Source of the DNA: DAISJI01 sp964559835
GTDB taxonomy: Bacteria > Acidobacteriota > Terriglobia > Terriglobales > Acidobacteriaceae
Assembly: GCA_964559835.1 (NCBI GenBank)
Contig: CAZLJE010000027.1
Span: 7,015-71,014, forward strand
Direction: 5' to 3'
Length of the DNA stretch: 64,000 nucleotides
Both the position numbers and the translations under genes were made by a program. Under the pieces are notes generated by a model. The model was not told the origin of the DNA, did not search any database, and saw only the letters and a list, made by a program, of their open reading frames with translations. This document shows, in pieces, positions 27,474 through 35,573 of the stretch (within the stretch, counting starts at the first letter, position 1; each line of letters opens with the position of its first letter).

Positions 27474-28445
27474 TTAGAGGATCTTTTTTCCGAACGCGGA
27501 CAGCGCCAGCTCTACCGCGAGGTCAGCGGTGCGGTTGTGCTCGTCGATGACGGGATTCACTTCCACGATCTCGAAGCTCAGCATGCGGCCGTGGTCGGCG
27601 ATGATCTCCATCGCAAGGTGCGCCTCGCGATACGTGGCGCCGCCGCGCACGGGCGTGCCCACGCCGGGCGCGTCCTCGGGGTCGATCCAGTCCATGTCAA
27701 GTGAGACGTGGTACCCGGCTGTGCCGCGTCCGGCCATGCGCAGGGCTTCTTCGATCACCGCGCGCATACCGCGCTCGTCGATGTCGCGCATCGTAAACAC
27801 TTCGATGCCGGCCTTGCGGATATGGTCACGCTCGGTCGTATCGATGTCGCGCACGCCGACCAGCACGCAGTTCTCGGGCCGGACTTTCGGCGCGAACCCG
27901 AAGATGTTCGCCAGTTCGCTCGTCCAGAGGCCCATGATCGCTGCCAGCGGCATTCCGTGGACGTTGCCGCTGGGGGAACTGTCGGGGGTGTTGATATCGG
28001 AGTGGGCGTCGATCCAGATCAGTCCGATGCACTCGTTCTTGCGGCGGTAGAACTCCGAGACGCCGCTCACGGTCCCTGCCGCAACCGAATGATCGCCTCC
28101 GACGACCAGCGGTACTTTGCCGGCCTCCAACGTTTTCACGACGAGCTCGGCCGCCTTGGTGCAGGTCTGCGTGATTTCTTTCAGGTAACGCGCGCGCGGA
28201 TGTCCGGAGGCCTTGGTCTCGGCGATCGCGACACCGACGTTGCCGGCGTCTTCGACCATGTGCCCGAGCCCCTCGAGCCGCGCTTCGAGTCCGGCGACGC
28301 GTACTGCGGACGGTCCCATGTCCACGCCGCGCCGCGTTTGCCCCAGGTCGAGGGGCACGCCGATGACGCGGATTTTCTTGCCCGCAGAACCGCGCGCGAC
28401 GATCGGCGCTGCCGGGGCAAGTTCGGGTTGTGTGTTCTCTGCCAT
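27474..28445 (-). CDS. rocF: Arginase
   Basis: A 323-residue ureohydrolase converting L-arginine to ornithine and urea in the cytoplasm with two Mn ions. All metal-binding motifs are present: GGDHSVAAG, WIDAHSDINT, SLDMDWIDP, and the late Glu segment EIVEVNPVIDE. SPSGNVHGMP matches the arginine-binding loop of true arginases. ATG 28445 is chosen because the earlier in-frame ATG at 28493 would encode the upstream word repeat. The gene is followed at six bases by the large palindrome and preceded by a GTTGCCAGTT-type repeat. Agmatinase is the alternative but the loop favours arginase. Confidence 0.88.
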   Translation of the reverse strand: MAENTQPELAPAAPIVARGSAGKKIRVIGVPLDLGQTRRGVDMGPSAVRVAGLEARLEGLGHMVEDAGNVGVAIAETKASGHPRARYLKEITQTCTKAAELVVKTLEAGKVPLVVGGDHSVAAGTVSGVSEFYRRKNECIGLIWIDAHSDINTPDSSPSGNVHGMPLAAIMGLWTSELANIFGFAPKVRPENCVLVGVRDIDTTERDHIRKAGIEVFTMRDIDERGMRAVIEEALRMAGRGTAGYHVSLDMDWIDPEDAPGVGTPVRGGATYREAHLAMEIIADHGRMLSFEIVEVNPVIDEHNRTADLAVELALSAFGKKIL

Positions 28446-28449
28446 AACC

Positions 28450-28497
28450 GTTGCCAGTTGCCAGTTGTTAGTTCGCGAACTGGCAACTAACAACTAC
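28450..28497. repeat. Word-repeat hairpin (GTTGCCAGTT type)
   Basis: Tandem words TTGCCAGTTG are followed by the perfect palindrome AGTTCGCGAACT at 28470-28481. Around it, AGTTGTTAGTT at 28463-28473 is the exact reverse complement of 28485-28495. It fills the whole gap between the AsnRS stop and the arginase start. Confidence 0.75.
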
Positions 28498-28498
28498 C

Positions 28499-29839
28499 CT
28501 ACGGATAAATCCTGTGCAGCATCCTGGGGAACGGGATCGTTTCGCGCACGTGTTCCAGGCCGCAGATCCACGCCACCGCGCGTTCGATACCCATCCCGAA
28601 ACCCGAGTGCGGCACGCCGCCGTATTTGCGCAGGTCGAGATACCACTTGAACGCCTCTTCCGGCAGGTTGTGCTCGTGGATGCGCTTGAGCAACAGCTCG
28701 TACGACGCCATACGCTGCGAGCCGCCGATGATCTCGCCATAGCCTTCGGGCGCCAGCACGTCCACACAGAGGGCGAGCTCCGGACGTTCCGGATCCGGCT
28801 CCATGTAGAACGCCTTTACGGCCGCCGGGTAACGATGCACCATCACCGGCCGGTCGAACTGCGCGGACAGGAAGGTTTCGTCGGGTGAGCCGAGATCGCC
28901 GCCCCACTCGAACTTCGTCTCCAGCTTTCCTTCTTCGAATCCCTTTTGCAGTCGCTCGACAGCTTCGTCGTAAGTGATGCGCGGGAACGGCGTGTCGATC
29001 TTCTCCAGCTTCGACACATCGCGGCCCACCAGCTCGAGGTCCTTGCGCCTCGTCTCCAGCACCCGCTTCACAACGTAGGTAATGAACTCTTCCGCCAGCT
29101 TCATCAGGTCATCGAGTTCGAAGAACGCGACCTCGGGCTCGACCATCCAGAACTCGGTGAGGTGCCGGCGCGTCTTGGATTTCTCCGCGCGGAACGTCGG
29201 GCCGAACGAATACACCTTGCCCAGCGCCATCGCCGTCGCTTCGATGTAGAGCTGGCCCGACTGCGTCAGGTACGCCTCCTCGTCGAAGTAATCGACGGGG
29301 AAGAGCGTGGACGTTCCTTCACATGCCGCGGGTGTAAGGATCGGCGGATCGGTAAGCGTGAATCCGTTGCTGTCGAAGAAATCGCGCACCGCTTTGATGA
29401 TCGCCGCGCGGATACGCAGGATCGCCGCCTGCCGTGGCGTGCGCACCCACAAGTGGCGGTGTTCCATCAGGAAATCGACGCCGTGTTCCTTCAGCGAGAT
29501 CGGGTACGGATCGGCCTCGGGTACCTTCTGTAAGACGTGGACGTAGTTGATGTCGAGTTCGTAACCGCCGGGCGCGCGCTTGTCCGCCCGCACGTTCCCC
29601 CGCACGATCAGGCTCGACTCCTGCGTGAGTCCCTTCAGTTGTTCAAACGCTTCCGGCGCCTGGTTCTTCGGGACCACGCCCTGGATGACACCGCTGCCGT
29701 CGCGGATCTGCGGGAACAGCAGCTTCCCGCTTTCGCGCAGGTTGTACAGCCATCCGCGGATTTCGACCGTCTGGCCTTCGTGCGCGCCGATGTCGGCGAT
29801 GCGGACTACCGGTGCGCCGGGTTTCAGTTCGTCAGTCAT
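28499..29839 (-). CDS. asnS: Asparaginyl-tRNA synthetase
   Basis: A 446-residue class IIb aminoacyl-tRNA synthetase that charges tRNA-Asn. An N-terminal OB-fold (VEIRGWLYNLRESGKLLFPQ) binds the anticodon. The catalytic core has motif 2 (FGPTFRAEKSKTRRHLTEFW) and motif 3 (GFGMGIERAVAWICGL, ending RETIPFPRML). The motif 2 sequence with HLTEFWMVEPE is typical of AsnRS rather than AspRS. ATG 29839 is chosen because upstream in-frame codons lie in the CACAAAGGACA repeat. Length is normal. It is separated from arginase and from the sugar isomerase only by word repeats. Confidence 0.93.
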   Translation of the reverse strand: MTDELKPGAPVVRIADIGAHEGQTVEIRGWLYNLRESGKLLFPQIRDGSGVIQGVVPKNQAPEAFEQLKGLTQESSLIVRGNVRADKRAPGGYELDINYVHVLQKVPEADPYPISLKEHGVDFLMEHRHLWVRTPRQAAILRIRAAIIKAVRDFFDSNGFTLTDPPILTPAACEGTSTLFPVDYFDEEAYLTQSGQLYIEATAMALGKVYSFGPTFRAEKSKTRRHLTEFWMVEPEVAFFELDDLMKLAEEFITYVVKRVLETRRKDLELVGRDVSKLEKIDTPFPRITYDEAVERLQKGFEEGKLETKFEWGGDLGSPDETFLSAQFDRPVMVHRYPAAVKAFYMEPDPERPELALCVDVLAPEGYGEIIGGSQRMASYELLLKRIHEHNLPEEAFKWYLDLRKYGGVPHSGFGMGIERAVAWICGLEHVRETIPFPRMLHRIYP

Positions 29840-29849
29840 AAGAAGATTC

Positions 29850-29933
29850 ACCACAAAGGACACCATTCGGCTTCGCTCAGGGCCGGCTACGTATCACAAA
29901 GGTTCCTTCGTGTGCCTTTGTGTCCTTTGTGGT
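29850..29933. repeat. Word-repeat hairpin (CACAAAGGACA type)
   Basis: A 14-bp arm (29850-29863) is perfectly complementary to 29920-29933, with further CACAAAGG/CCTTTGTG words between. It lies between the AsnRS start and the isomerase stop, and its right arm reaches the first base of the isomerase stop codon. The same words recur at 55542-55600. Confidence 0.78.
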
Positions 29934-30769
29934 TAGTTATTTTCGGCCCCTTCCAGTTTCTTGTACGCCTCGCCCATCCCGCCGTTGATCTGCTTCTCGG
30001 TCTTGTTCTCGCCCTCGATCTCCAGCAGCAACGGCGGAGTATTGGGCGCCGATCGCAGCAGCTCCATCGTGTGCGGCCAGTCGATGTTTCCATCGCCGGG
30101 CCACAGGTGCGAGTCGCGGTCGCCGTTGTTGTCGTGGACGTGCGTCGACTGGATGCGTGACTTCAGCGTCTCGAACGCGGCGGCTACGTTGCTCATGATG
30201 TGGGCGTGACCGGTATCGAAGCAGATGCCGACATCGTCGAAATGCGCGACGTGCAGCAACTCCAGCAGCTTGTCGGGCGTGGAGAGCTCGTTCGGTATGT
30301 TCTCCAGCAGCAGACGGACACCGAGCGGTTTGGCGAACGCCCGCAGGTGCTCGATGCTGCTCATCGCGGCATCGAACTTGCGGTCGTCGGCGGATTCGTT
30401 TCCGGCGCCGACATGCTGCACCAGGAAGCGGAAGGGCACATGCTCAGCGATCTCCAGCGCGCGCTTGATCTCGTCCATCGCCTCGATGCGTCCCTTGCGC
30501 TCGGGATTGGCGATGTTGATGGGTTCCATATCGCGGCGGGCCCACTCGTAGCTGCTGTACATCGGCGAGTGCACGGAATGCAGCGTCGCGCCCGTGGACT
30601 TGAACCACTGCGCGATCTCGACCACGTGCTGCCGGCGGTTGGCGTAATCGAAATGGCCGCGGAAGGCGAAGATCTCGATCGCCTCGGCCCCGGCGCGCAC
30701 GAGTCCTTCGAGCAGCCCCGGATGCAGGCGCTCGCGCACAAACGCGTAGGTAGACACAGCTTTCAGCAT
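29933..30769 (-). CDS. Sugar phosphate isomerase/epimerase-like TIM barrel
   Basis: A 278-residue cytoplasmic protein of the xylose-isomerase-like/AP endonuclease 2 superfamily. Metal-site segments are visible: LLLENIPNELSTPDKLLEL, VGICFDTGHAHIMSN, STHVHDNNGDRDSHLWPGDG and LLLEIEGENK, with conserved Glu, Asp-His, His and Glu ligands. These folds isomerise or epimerise sugars or inositols; DNA-repair endonuclease IV is the alternative, but the short length and the DTGHAH pattern favour the sugar group. It is read leftward with repeats at both ends. The substrate is unknown. Confidence 0.78.
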   Translation of the reverse strand: MLKAVSTYAFVRERLHPGLLEGLVRAGAEAIEIFAFRGHFDYANRRQHVVEIAQWFKSTGATLHSVHSPMYSSYEWARRDMEPINIANPERKGRIEAMDEIKRALEIAEHVPFRFLVQHVGAGNESADDRKFDAAMSSIEHLRAFAKPLGVRLLLENIPNELSTPDKLLELLHVAHFDDVGICFDTGHAHIMSNVAAAFETLKSRIQSTHVHDNNGDRDSHLWPGDGNIDWPHTMELLRSAPNTPPLLLEIEGENKTEKQINGGMGEAYKKLEGAENN

Positions 30770-30793
30770 CAGTCACCAGTCAACTAACTGCGA

Positions 30794-30962
30794 AATGAAG
30801 AATGAAGAATTAAGAATGAAGAATGAAAACGGATTTGTGATTTAGTGATTTGCGATTTGTGATTGCGGCGATGCTCCTAATCCTAGCTTTAATCACCAAT
30901 CACAAATCACTCAATCACAAATCAACTTTAATTCTTCATTCTTAATTCTGCATTCTTCATTC
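30794..30962. repeat. Long two-part word-repeat hairpin
   Basis: This 169-bp gap is one nested inverted repeat. The outer arms consist of GAATGAAGAATGAA-type words (from 30794) and TTCTTCATTCTT words (to 30962). The inner arms consist of GATTTGTGATTTAG words (from ~30831) and AATCACAAATCA words (30891-30923), around a loop near 30865-30890. Both word types occur as separate hairpins elsewhere in the window, so this one looks like a composite of two. It touches the gamma-glutamyltransferase stop codon. Confidence 0.85.
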
Positions 30963-30963
30963 C

Positions 30964-32700
30964 TCAGTATCCCACGGCCTTCCCATTGTTCCGGCCATCC
31001 GGCGCGCCCAGGCGCTCGCCCGTCTTGAGGTCGATCATGATGCACTCGGCGTCGCCCCAGTATCCTTTTTGCGTCAGCTTCTGCCCCTTCTCCTGGAGCA
31101 GTTTCAGCGTGTCGGGCGAGAGGCCGCGTTCGACACTCGTCGAGTCGGGTAGCCACTGGTTGTGGAAGCGAGGCGCGTTCACGGCCTCCTGGATGTTCAT
31201 GCCGTAATCGACCACGCCCATCAAAACATTCGCGACGGTCGTGATGATCGTCGGACCTCCAGGCGATCCCAGCACCAGCAGCAGCTTGCCGTTCGACGTC
31301 ACGATCGTCGGAGTCATCGCTGACAACGGACGCTTGCCCGGGCCGATCGCATTCGCCGGCCCCTGGATCAGGCCGTACATGTTCGGTACCCCCGGCTTGG
31401 ATGAAAAGTCGTCCATCTCATTGTTCAGCAAGAATCCGAGTTCCCCGACGGTAACGCCGGAACCAAAGCCTCCGTTCAACGTCGTGGTCACCGAGACCGC
31501 GTTTCCGTCGGCGTCCACCACGGAATAATGCGTGGTGTGCTCAGGCTCGCGGACGCTCTTGGGTTGCGGGTGCTCGGACGCATATCGGTCCAGTTCCTTG
31601 AACGCCGCCGGCCGCTTCAAATCGGCGCTGGGGCTGGCTTTGTCCGGATTCAACCCCTCGCGCCACGCGATGCCGTATTTTTTGTCGATCAGTTCTGCGA
31701 CCGGGACCTTCGCGAAGTCGGGGTCGCCCATGAACTCCGCGCGGTCGTAGAACGCGCGGCGAAACGCTTCGATCGTGAGGTGCATCGATTCGGCCGAGCG
31801 ATTGCCCATCTTGGCGAGGTCGTAGCCCTCCAGGATGTTGAGGGCTTCGATGAGTGCGACTCCGCCGGACGACGGCGGCGGCGCGCTGTAAATCTCCAGC
31901 CCGCGATATGTGCCGTGGACAGGCTGGCGCTCCTTCACCTCGTAATCGGCCAGGTCCTTGGTTGTGATGTTGCCGCCGTTCTTGGCTTCGAACGCAGCGA
32001 TCTGCTTCGCGATGCCACCCGTATAGAAGTCGGCGGGATTGGCGGCGATCTGCGACAGCGTGCTTGCCAGCTCCGGCTGTTTGAAGATCTCGCCCGGCTG
32101 ATAATAGTTGCCGTTGCGCTGGAAGATGCGTTTCGATTCCGCGAATTTTCCCAGCAGCGGACTGTGCAGGCCCTGCGCGTCCTCGTACGCCAGCACATAG
32201 CCGTCGCGGGCCAGTTTGATCGCGGGCGCCATGACCTGCGCCAGCGTCAGTTTTCCCCACTTTTTCTGCGCGTACACCATGCCCGCGACCGATCCCGGAA
32301 CCCCGCTCGCCTTGTACCCCTCGAGGCTCATGCGCGGGATCACGTTCCCCTGCTTGTCCTGATACATGTCAGCGGTGGCCGAAGCCGGCGCCTTTTCGCG
32401 GTAATCGACGAAGTGAACTGAGCCGTCCTTCATGCGAACGAGCATGAATCCGCCGCCGCCGATATTCCCCGCCGCCGGATGCACCACCGCAAGCGCGAAT
32501 CCCGTAGCGACGGCGGCATCGATAGCGTTTCCGCCCTGCTTCATCACCTCCACGCCCGCCTGCGAAGCTTGCTCGTGAATGCTGCTGACCATCGCATGGG
32601 CAGCGTGGCTGGGCCGCATCGGCGCGGAATGTGCGGCGCTGACGAAGAGGACTAACAGCAGCGGAGTCAGAAATTTGTGGCGACCGCTCATCATTGGCAT
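30964..32700 (-). CDS. ggt: Gamma-glutamyltransferase
   Basis: A 578-residue secreted N-terminal-nucleophile hydrolase that removes gamma-glutamyl groups from glutathione and related peptides in the periplasm. A signal peptide (FLTPLLLVLFVSAAHSA) precedes the large subunit. The autocleavage site is EHTTHYSVVDADGNAVSVT, where the Thr before HYS becomes the small-subunit nucleophile. Further active-site segments are GFGSGVTVGELGFLLNNEMD and PLSAMTPTIV followed by GSPGG. Length is normal. ATG 32700 has GAGGG just upstream; two more ATGs at 32694 and 32691 are possible. It is flanked by word repeats at its 3' end. Confidence 0.93.
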   Translation of the reverse strand: MPMMSGRHKFLTPLLLVLFVSAAHSAPMRPSHAAHAMVSSIHEQASQAGVEVMKQGGNAIDAAVATGFALAVVHPAAGNIGGGGFMLVRMKDGSVHFVDYREKAPASATADMYQDKQGNVIPRMSLEGYKASGVPGSVAGMVYAQKKWGKLTLAQVMAPAIKLARDGYVLAYEDAQGLHSPLLGKFAESKRIFQRNGNYYQPGEIFKQPELASTLSQIAANPADFYTGGIAKQIAAFEAKNGGNITTKDLADYEVKERQPVHGTYRGLEIYSAPPPSSGGVALIEALNILEGYDLAKMGNRSAESMHLTIEAFRRAFYDRAEFMGDPDFAKVPVAELIDKKYGIAWREGLNPDKASPSADLKRPAAFKELDRYASEHPQPKSVREPEHTTHYSVVDADGNAVSVTTTLNGGFGSGVTVGELGFLLNNEMDDFSSKPGVPNMYGLIQGPANAIGPGKRPLSAMTPTIVTSNGKLLLVLGSPGGPTIITTVANVLMGVVDYGMNIQEAVNAPRFHNQWLPDSTSVERGLSPDTLKLLQEKGQKLTQKGYWGDAECIMIDLKTGERLGAPDGRNNGKAVGY

Positions 32701-32762
32701 ACCACCCTCAGGGAATCCTTGAGGCTAGCTTAGCGGCGCGAGCAGAGTCAAATCCCGGCAAT

Positions 32763-32848
32763 GCAGAAGTCAGAAGTAAGAATGAAGAATGACGAGTATG
32801 TGTACCAGGGGCGAACCCGATTCTTCATTCTGACTTCTTCATTCTTAC
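32763..32848. repeat. Word-repeat hairpin (AGAATGAAG type)
   Basis: Left arm 32763-32792 (GCAGAAGTCAGAAGTAAGAA onward) and right arm 32822-32848 (TCTTCATTCTGACTTCTTCA onward) are close reverse complements around a ~29-base loop. The right arm forms the last nine codons and stop of the YjbR-like gene at 32825. Confidence 0.85.
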
Positions 32849-33184
32849 TTTGCTTTTCTTCGGCAGCTTCGCCTTCACGTTCTCGTACGACTCGCGAATC
32901 AGTTCCTTCAGCTCCGCATCCCGGAACACCCCGGCCAGCGGGACGTCGATCCAGTTGTAGCGCCCGACGTAAGCGGCGACCCTGACGCCATCGTTTTCCA
33001 GCAACTCCGCGAAGCGTTCGGGCGTGCACTTCACGTTCATGCGCAGAGGCACTTCGGCCAGCGACATGGAGACGAAGATCTTGCCCGCGATGCGGAACAG
33101 CAGTGCGTCGCCCCATTGCGGTTTGAGGTCTTCCGTCGCGTGAGGCAGCGACAGGCAATACGCGCGTACCGATTCGGTGTCCAT
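32825..33184 (-). CDS. MmcQ/YjbR-family protein
   Basis: A 119-residue cytoplasmic protein of the MmcQ/YjbR family, whose fold resembles type III secretion chaperones and the CyaY-like group; some annotations call it DNA-binding but the role is unproven. Family features are the start TESVRAYCLSLPHATEDLKP, FRIAGKIFVSMSL, VKCTPERFAELLE and the ending YNWIDVPL. The C-terminal KVRMKKSE is encoded by the AGAATGAAG word repeat, which also provides the TGA stop, so the native tail has been replaced or lengthened. It is read leftward, alone. Confidence 0.75.
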   Translation of the reverse strand: MDTESVRAYCLSLPHATEDLKPQWGDALLFRIAGKIFVSMSLAEVPLRMNVKCTPERFAELLENDGVRVAAYVGRYNWIDVPLAGVFRDAELKELIRESYENVKAKLPKKSKVRMKKSE

Positions 33185-33281
33185 GTTCGTGGTGTTTTGA
33201 CCCTGCGCGAAACGCTAATAACTCAGAGCACTTCTATGCCATTGCGAGCGAACGGGCGCAGTGATAAAAAGTCGGTCCATT

Positions 33282-33638
33282 ATGCGCCCCCGTTCCAAAC
33301 GCGCTTCCTTCGTCGACGACTGCCTGCTCGCTGGCTTTGCGCTCACGCTGACCGCCGTCTCCCTGACACTTTTCGGACGCATCTTCTCCTGGCAGGCGGC
33401 ATTCGCAATGCTGTTCCTTCCTACTTGTCTCCTCTGCCGGCATTTACGTTACCGCGCCGCTGCCTTTGCCGCCGCGACCTCGTTGCTCACCGGCGCCTGG
33501 ATCATCGTGCCGCCGCGCTGGTCACTGCGGATTGAGCCCGATGGCGTGCCTGCCGTCATTCTCTTCGCCTGCGCCGCGACTCTGACCGTCGCGCTTACGC
33601 GTCGAGCGTCCCAGCGTAGAGCGGTCAGCCTTCGCTGA
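33282..33638 (+). CDS. Small membrane protein, DUF4118-like
   Basis: A 118-residue protein with three or four hydrophobic segments (DDCLLAGFALTLTAVSLTLFG, QAAFAMLFLPTCLLC, RAAAFAAATSLLTGAWIIVPP, VPAVILFACAATLTVALT). The pattern, including a Pro-Pro before the last segment, resembles the DUF4118 membrane module found in KdpD-type sensors, but here it stands alone. ATG 33282 is chosen; a GTG at 33261 is in frame. Its stop codon directly abuts that of the convergent HtrA gene with no spacer. The function is unknown. Confidence 0.5.
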   Translation: MRPRSKRASFVDDCLLAGFALTLTAVSLTLFGRIFSWQAAFAMLFLPTCLLCRHLRYRAAAFAAATSLLTGAWIIVPPRWSLRIEPDGVPAVILFACAATLTVALTRRASQRRAVSLR

Positions 33639-34781
33639 TCACACCCGTTCCCGAGCCTCGCCGAGTGTGACCGTGGCCTCCAATTTCTTGCGGCCACGCA
33701 TGTAGGTGATCTTCACGCTGTCACCGGCTCGGTGATTATTCATGACCTGCGCCAGGTCCTGCTGCTCTTCGACCTGCGTCCCATCGACCGCGATGATGAG
33801 GTCGCCGCCGATGAGAATGCGCGTGTTCCCCAGCCACGCTTCCTGGTTTCCACCGTGGATGCCGGCGCGGTCCGCCGGGCCTCCCGGAACCACTTGCATG
33901 ACCAGCAGACCGTAGTCGGCAGCCAGCCCGAGTTCCTGCGCCAGCTCGGGCGAGATCGGCAGCGACGCGATGCCCAGCGCCGGGCGCCGCACGCGCCCGT
34001 AACTCACCAGATCGTTCACCACCGCTTTTGCCGTGTTGATCGGGATCGCGAAGCCGATGCCCGCGCTTTGCCCGCTATTGCTGGCAATCATCGTGTTCAC
34101 CCCGATGACCTCCGCGCGCGAGTTCAGCAGCGGACCGCCGGAGTTGCCGGGGTTGATGGCGGCGTCGGTCTGGATCGCCTCATCGATCTTGTTGCCGCCG
34201 GGTTCTTCGACCGACCGGATCGAGCTCACGATGCCCCGCGTCATCGTGCCGTTCAGGCCGAACGGGTTGCCGATGGCGAAGACCTTCTGCCCGACTTGCA
34301 GCCCGCGAGAATCGCCGATCACCGCCGGTGTCAGGCTCGGCGCGTGGATCTGGATGATGGCGAGGTCGTGGATGTTGTCGGTCCCGATGAGATCGGCCTT
34401 ATAGGTCTTGCGGTTGTACAGCGTGACCTCGATCTGGCGGGCGTTGGCGACAACGTGATAGTTCGTCATGATGTGGCCGTCTTTGTCGAGTATGAATCCC
34501 GTGCCTTGGCCTTCTTCCGGGACAACGCCGTAGAAAAAGTTGAACGAAACGGAGCGCGACTTGATGTTCACTACTGCCGGCACCGCTCGCTTATATACGT
34601 TGACGTTGATCGTCTCTTCGCCGTCGAGTTTTTCCTGGCCCTCGGCCGCTTGCGTCAGTTCGACTTTCCCTGAATTCCCCATCCAGCGCGAAGGCGTGAG
34701 ACGTCCCGGACGCGCAGTGGTAAACAGGTAAAACGCGCCCGCCAGAAAGATTGCAAACACAAGTGTTCGTAGCACTCTCAT
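33639..34781 (-). CDS. HtrA/DegS-like periplasmic serine protease
   Basis: A 380-residue membrane-anchored trypsin-like protease with one N-terminal transmembrane segment (TLVFAIFLAGAFYLFTTA) and no cleavage site. The triad is His109 (TNYHVV), Asp139 (HDLAII) and Ser214 (NPGNSGGPL). A single PDZ domain covers about 275-375 (YGLLVMQVVPGGPADRAGI; LIGGDLIIAVDG). The one-PDZ, anchored layout is like DegS, which cuts envelope-stress signalling proteins. ATG 34781 is chosen since GGGAAAG precedes it; the frame extends to 34871. It is the last gene of a folD-coaE-protease run. Confidence 0.9.
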   Translation of the reverse strand: MRVLRTLVFAIFLAGAFYLFTTARPGRLTPSRWMGNSGKVELTQAAEGQEKLDGEETINVNVYKRAVPAVVNIKSRSVSFNFFYGVVPEEGQGTGFILDKDGHIMTNYHVVANARQIEVTLYNRKTYKADLIGTDNIHDLAIIQIHAPSLTPAVIGDSRGLQVGQKVFAIGNPFGLNGTMTRGIVSSIRSVEEPGGNKIDEAIQTDAAINPGNSGGPLLNSRAEVIGVNTMIASNSGQSAGIGFAIPINTAKAVVNDLVSYGRVRRPALGIASLPISPELAQELGLAADYGLLVMQVVPGGPADRAGIHGGNQEAWLGNTRILIGGDLIIAVDGTQVEEQQDLAQVMNNHRAGDSVKITYMRGRKKLEATVTLGEARERV

Positions 34782-34825
34782 AACTTTCCCACCCGCCTGC
34801 GGATCACTTTCTTCATGAGCGTTGA

Positions 34826-35494
34826 TCAGCGGCTGATATTGTCTTTGGCTAATCGTTGCAACTCCGGCCACAGAGCGTCAACCTGCTGCTCGGCGGCCCA
34901 CAGGTCTCCGGAGTTATCGATGATGAAATCGGCGACCCGGGCTTTTTGCTCGTCGCCGATCTGGGCGGCGGAACGGCGCGCCACTTCAGCCTCGGCTTCG
35001 GGCAGGGGCAGCAAGTGGCGAACGGCGAAGCGTTGCGCCTTCTGCTCGCCTCGGCAGGTGACCACGATCAGACGGTCAAAACGCTCTTTTACGCCCGCCT
35101 CCAGGATCAGCGCTGCTTCTACGATGACGACCGCCTCGGGATGTTGGCGCCCAGTCTCTTCCATCCAGCGGTCCTGGTACTCGATGACGGCGGGGTGCAC
35201 GATGCGGTTGAGTTCCTCGATGCGGGATCCGGCTTCCGGCTTCCGGCTTCCGGACTCCGGACTCGGGACTCCGAACGCAGCCTGCGCGAGCTTGGGACGG
35301 TCGATGGTCCCATCCGGACGCAGGATCGATCGGCCAAAATGCCGCACGACTTCTTCGTACACCGGCTGTCCGGGGTACATGAGTTGATGGGCGATATCGT
35401 CGGCGCGGACCAGGTGCGCGCCGCGTGCGACCAGCATCTGGCCAATGGTGGACTTCCCGCAGGCCACTCCGCCGGTGAGGCCGACTTTCAACAT
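34826..35494 (-). CDS. coaE: Dephospho-CoA kinase with repeat-derived insertion
   Basis: A 222-residue enzyme for the last step of coenzyme A synthesis. The P-loop GLTGGVACGKST begins at residue 6; RADDIAHQLMYPG, LNRIVHPAVIEYQ and VVIVEAALILEAG are the other family motifs. Between AQAAFG and IEELNRIVHP there are about 16 extra residues (VPSPESGSRKPEAGSR) encoded by a tandem GGCTTCCGGCTTCC-type repeat on the plus strand. Most CoaE proteins have a short link here. The frame is kept, so the enzyme is probably active. ATG 35494 is chosen because upstream codons lie in a word repeat. Confidence 0.9.
   Translation of the reverse strand: MLKVGLTGGVACGKSTIGQMLVARGAHLVRADDIAHQLMYPGQPVYEEVVRHFGRSILRPDGTIDRPKLAQAAFGVPSPESGSRKPEAGSRIEELNRIVHPAVIEYQDRWMEETGRQHPEAVVIVEAALILEAGVKERFDRLIVVTCRGEQKAQRFAVRHLLPLPEAEAEVARRSAAQIGDEQKARVADFIIDNSGDLWAAEQQVDALWPELQRLAKDNISR
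35226..35272. repeat. Tandem word repeat inside coaE
   Basis: Three GGCTTCC units and then ACTCCGG/ACTCGGG units run in tandem. The stretch encodes the Pro/Ser/Glu/Arg-rich insertion of CoaE without breaking its frame. The same style of repeat (CCCGGAACCCGGACCCC) sits inside the lipid kinase gene at 49964-49995. Confidence 0.8.
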
Positions 35495-35573
35495 AGTCGC
35501 TAGTCTCAAGTCGCTAGTCTTAGCGACCGCGCAAAGAGTATAAATGTGTGGGTTTAGCCAGCGACTAGCGACG
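35495..35573. repeat. Word-repeat hairpin (AGTCGCTAGTC type)
   Basis: AGTCGCTAGTC occurs twice in tandem from 35495, and its reverse complement GACTAGCGAC is at 35563-35572, separated by ~35 bases. It starts one base upstream of the coaE start codon, and its right arm encodes the last residues (TSLVAG) and stop of FolD. Confidence 0.78.

Noticed and set aside
30794..30962. CRISPR array.
   Set aside because: The words are short, degenerate and adjacent, without unique spacers of constant length, and they form two inverted arms. No cas gene is in the window.
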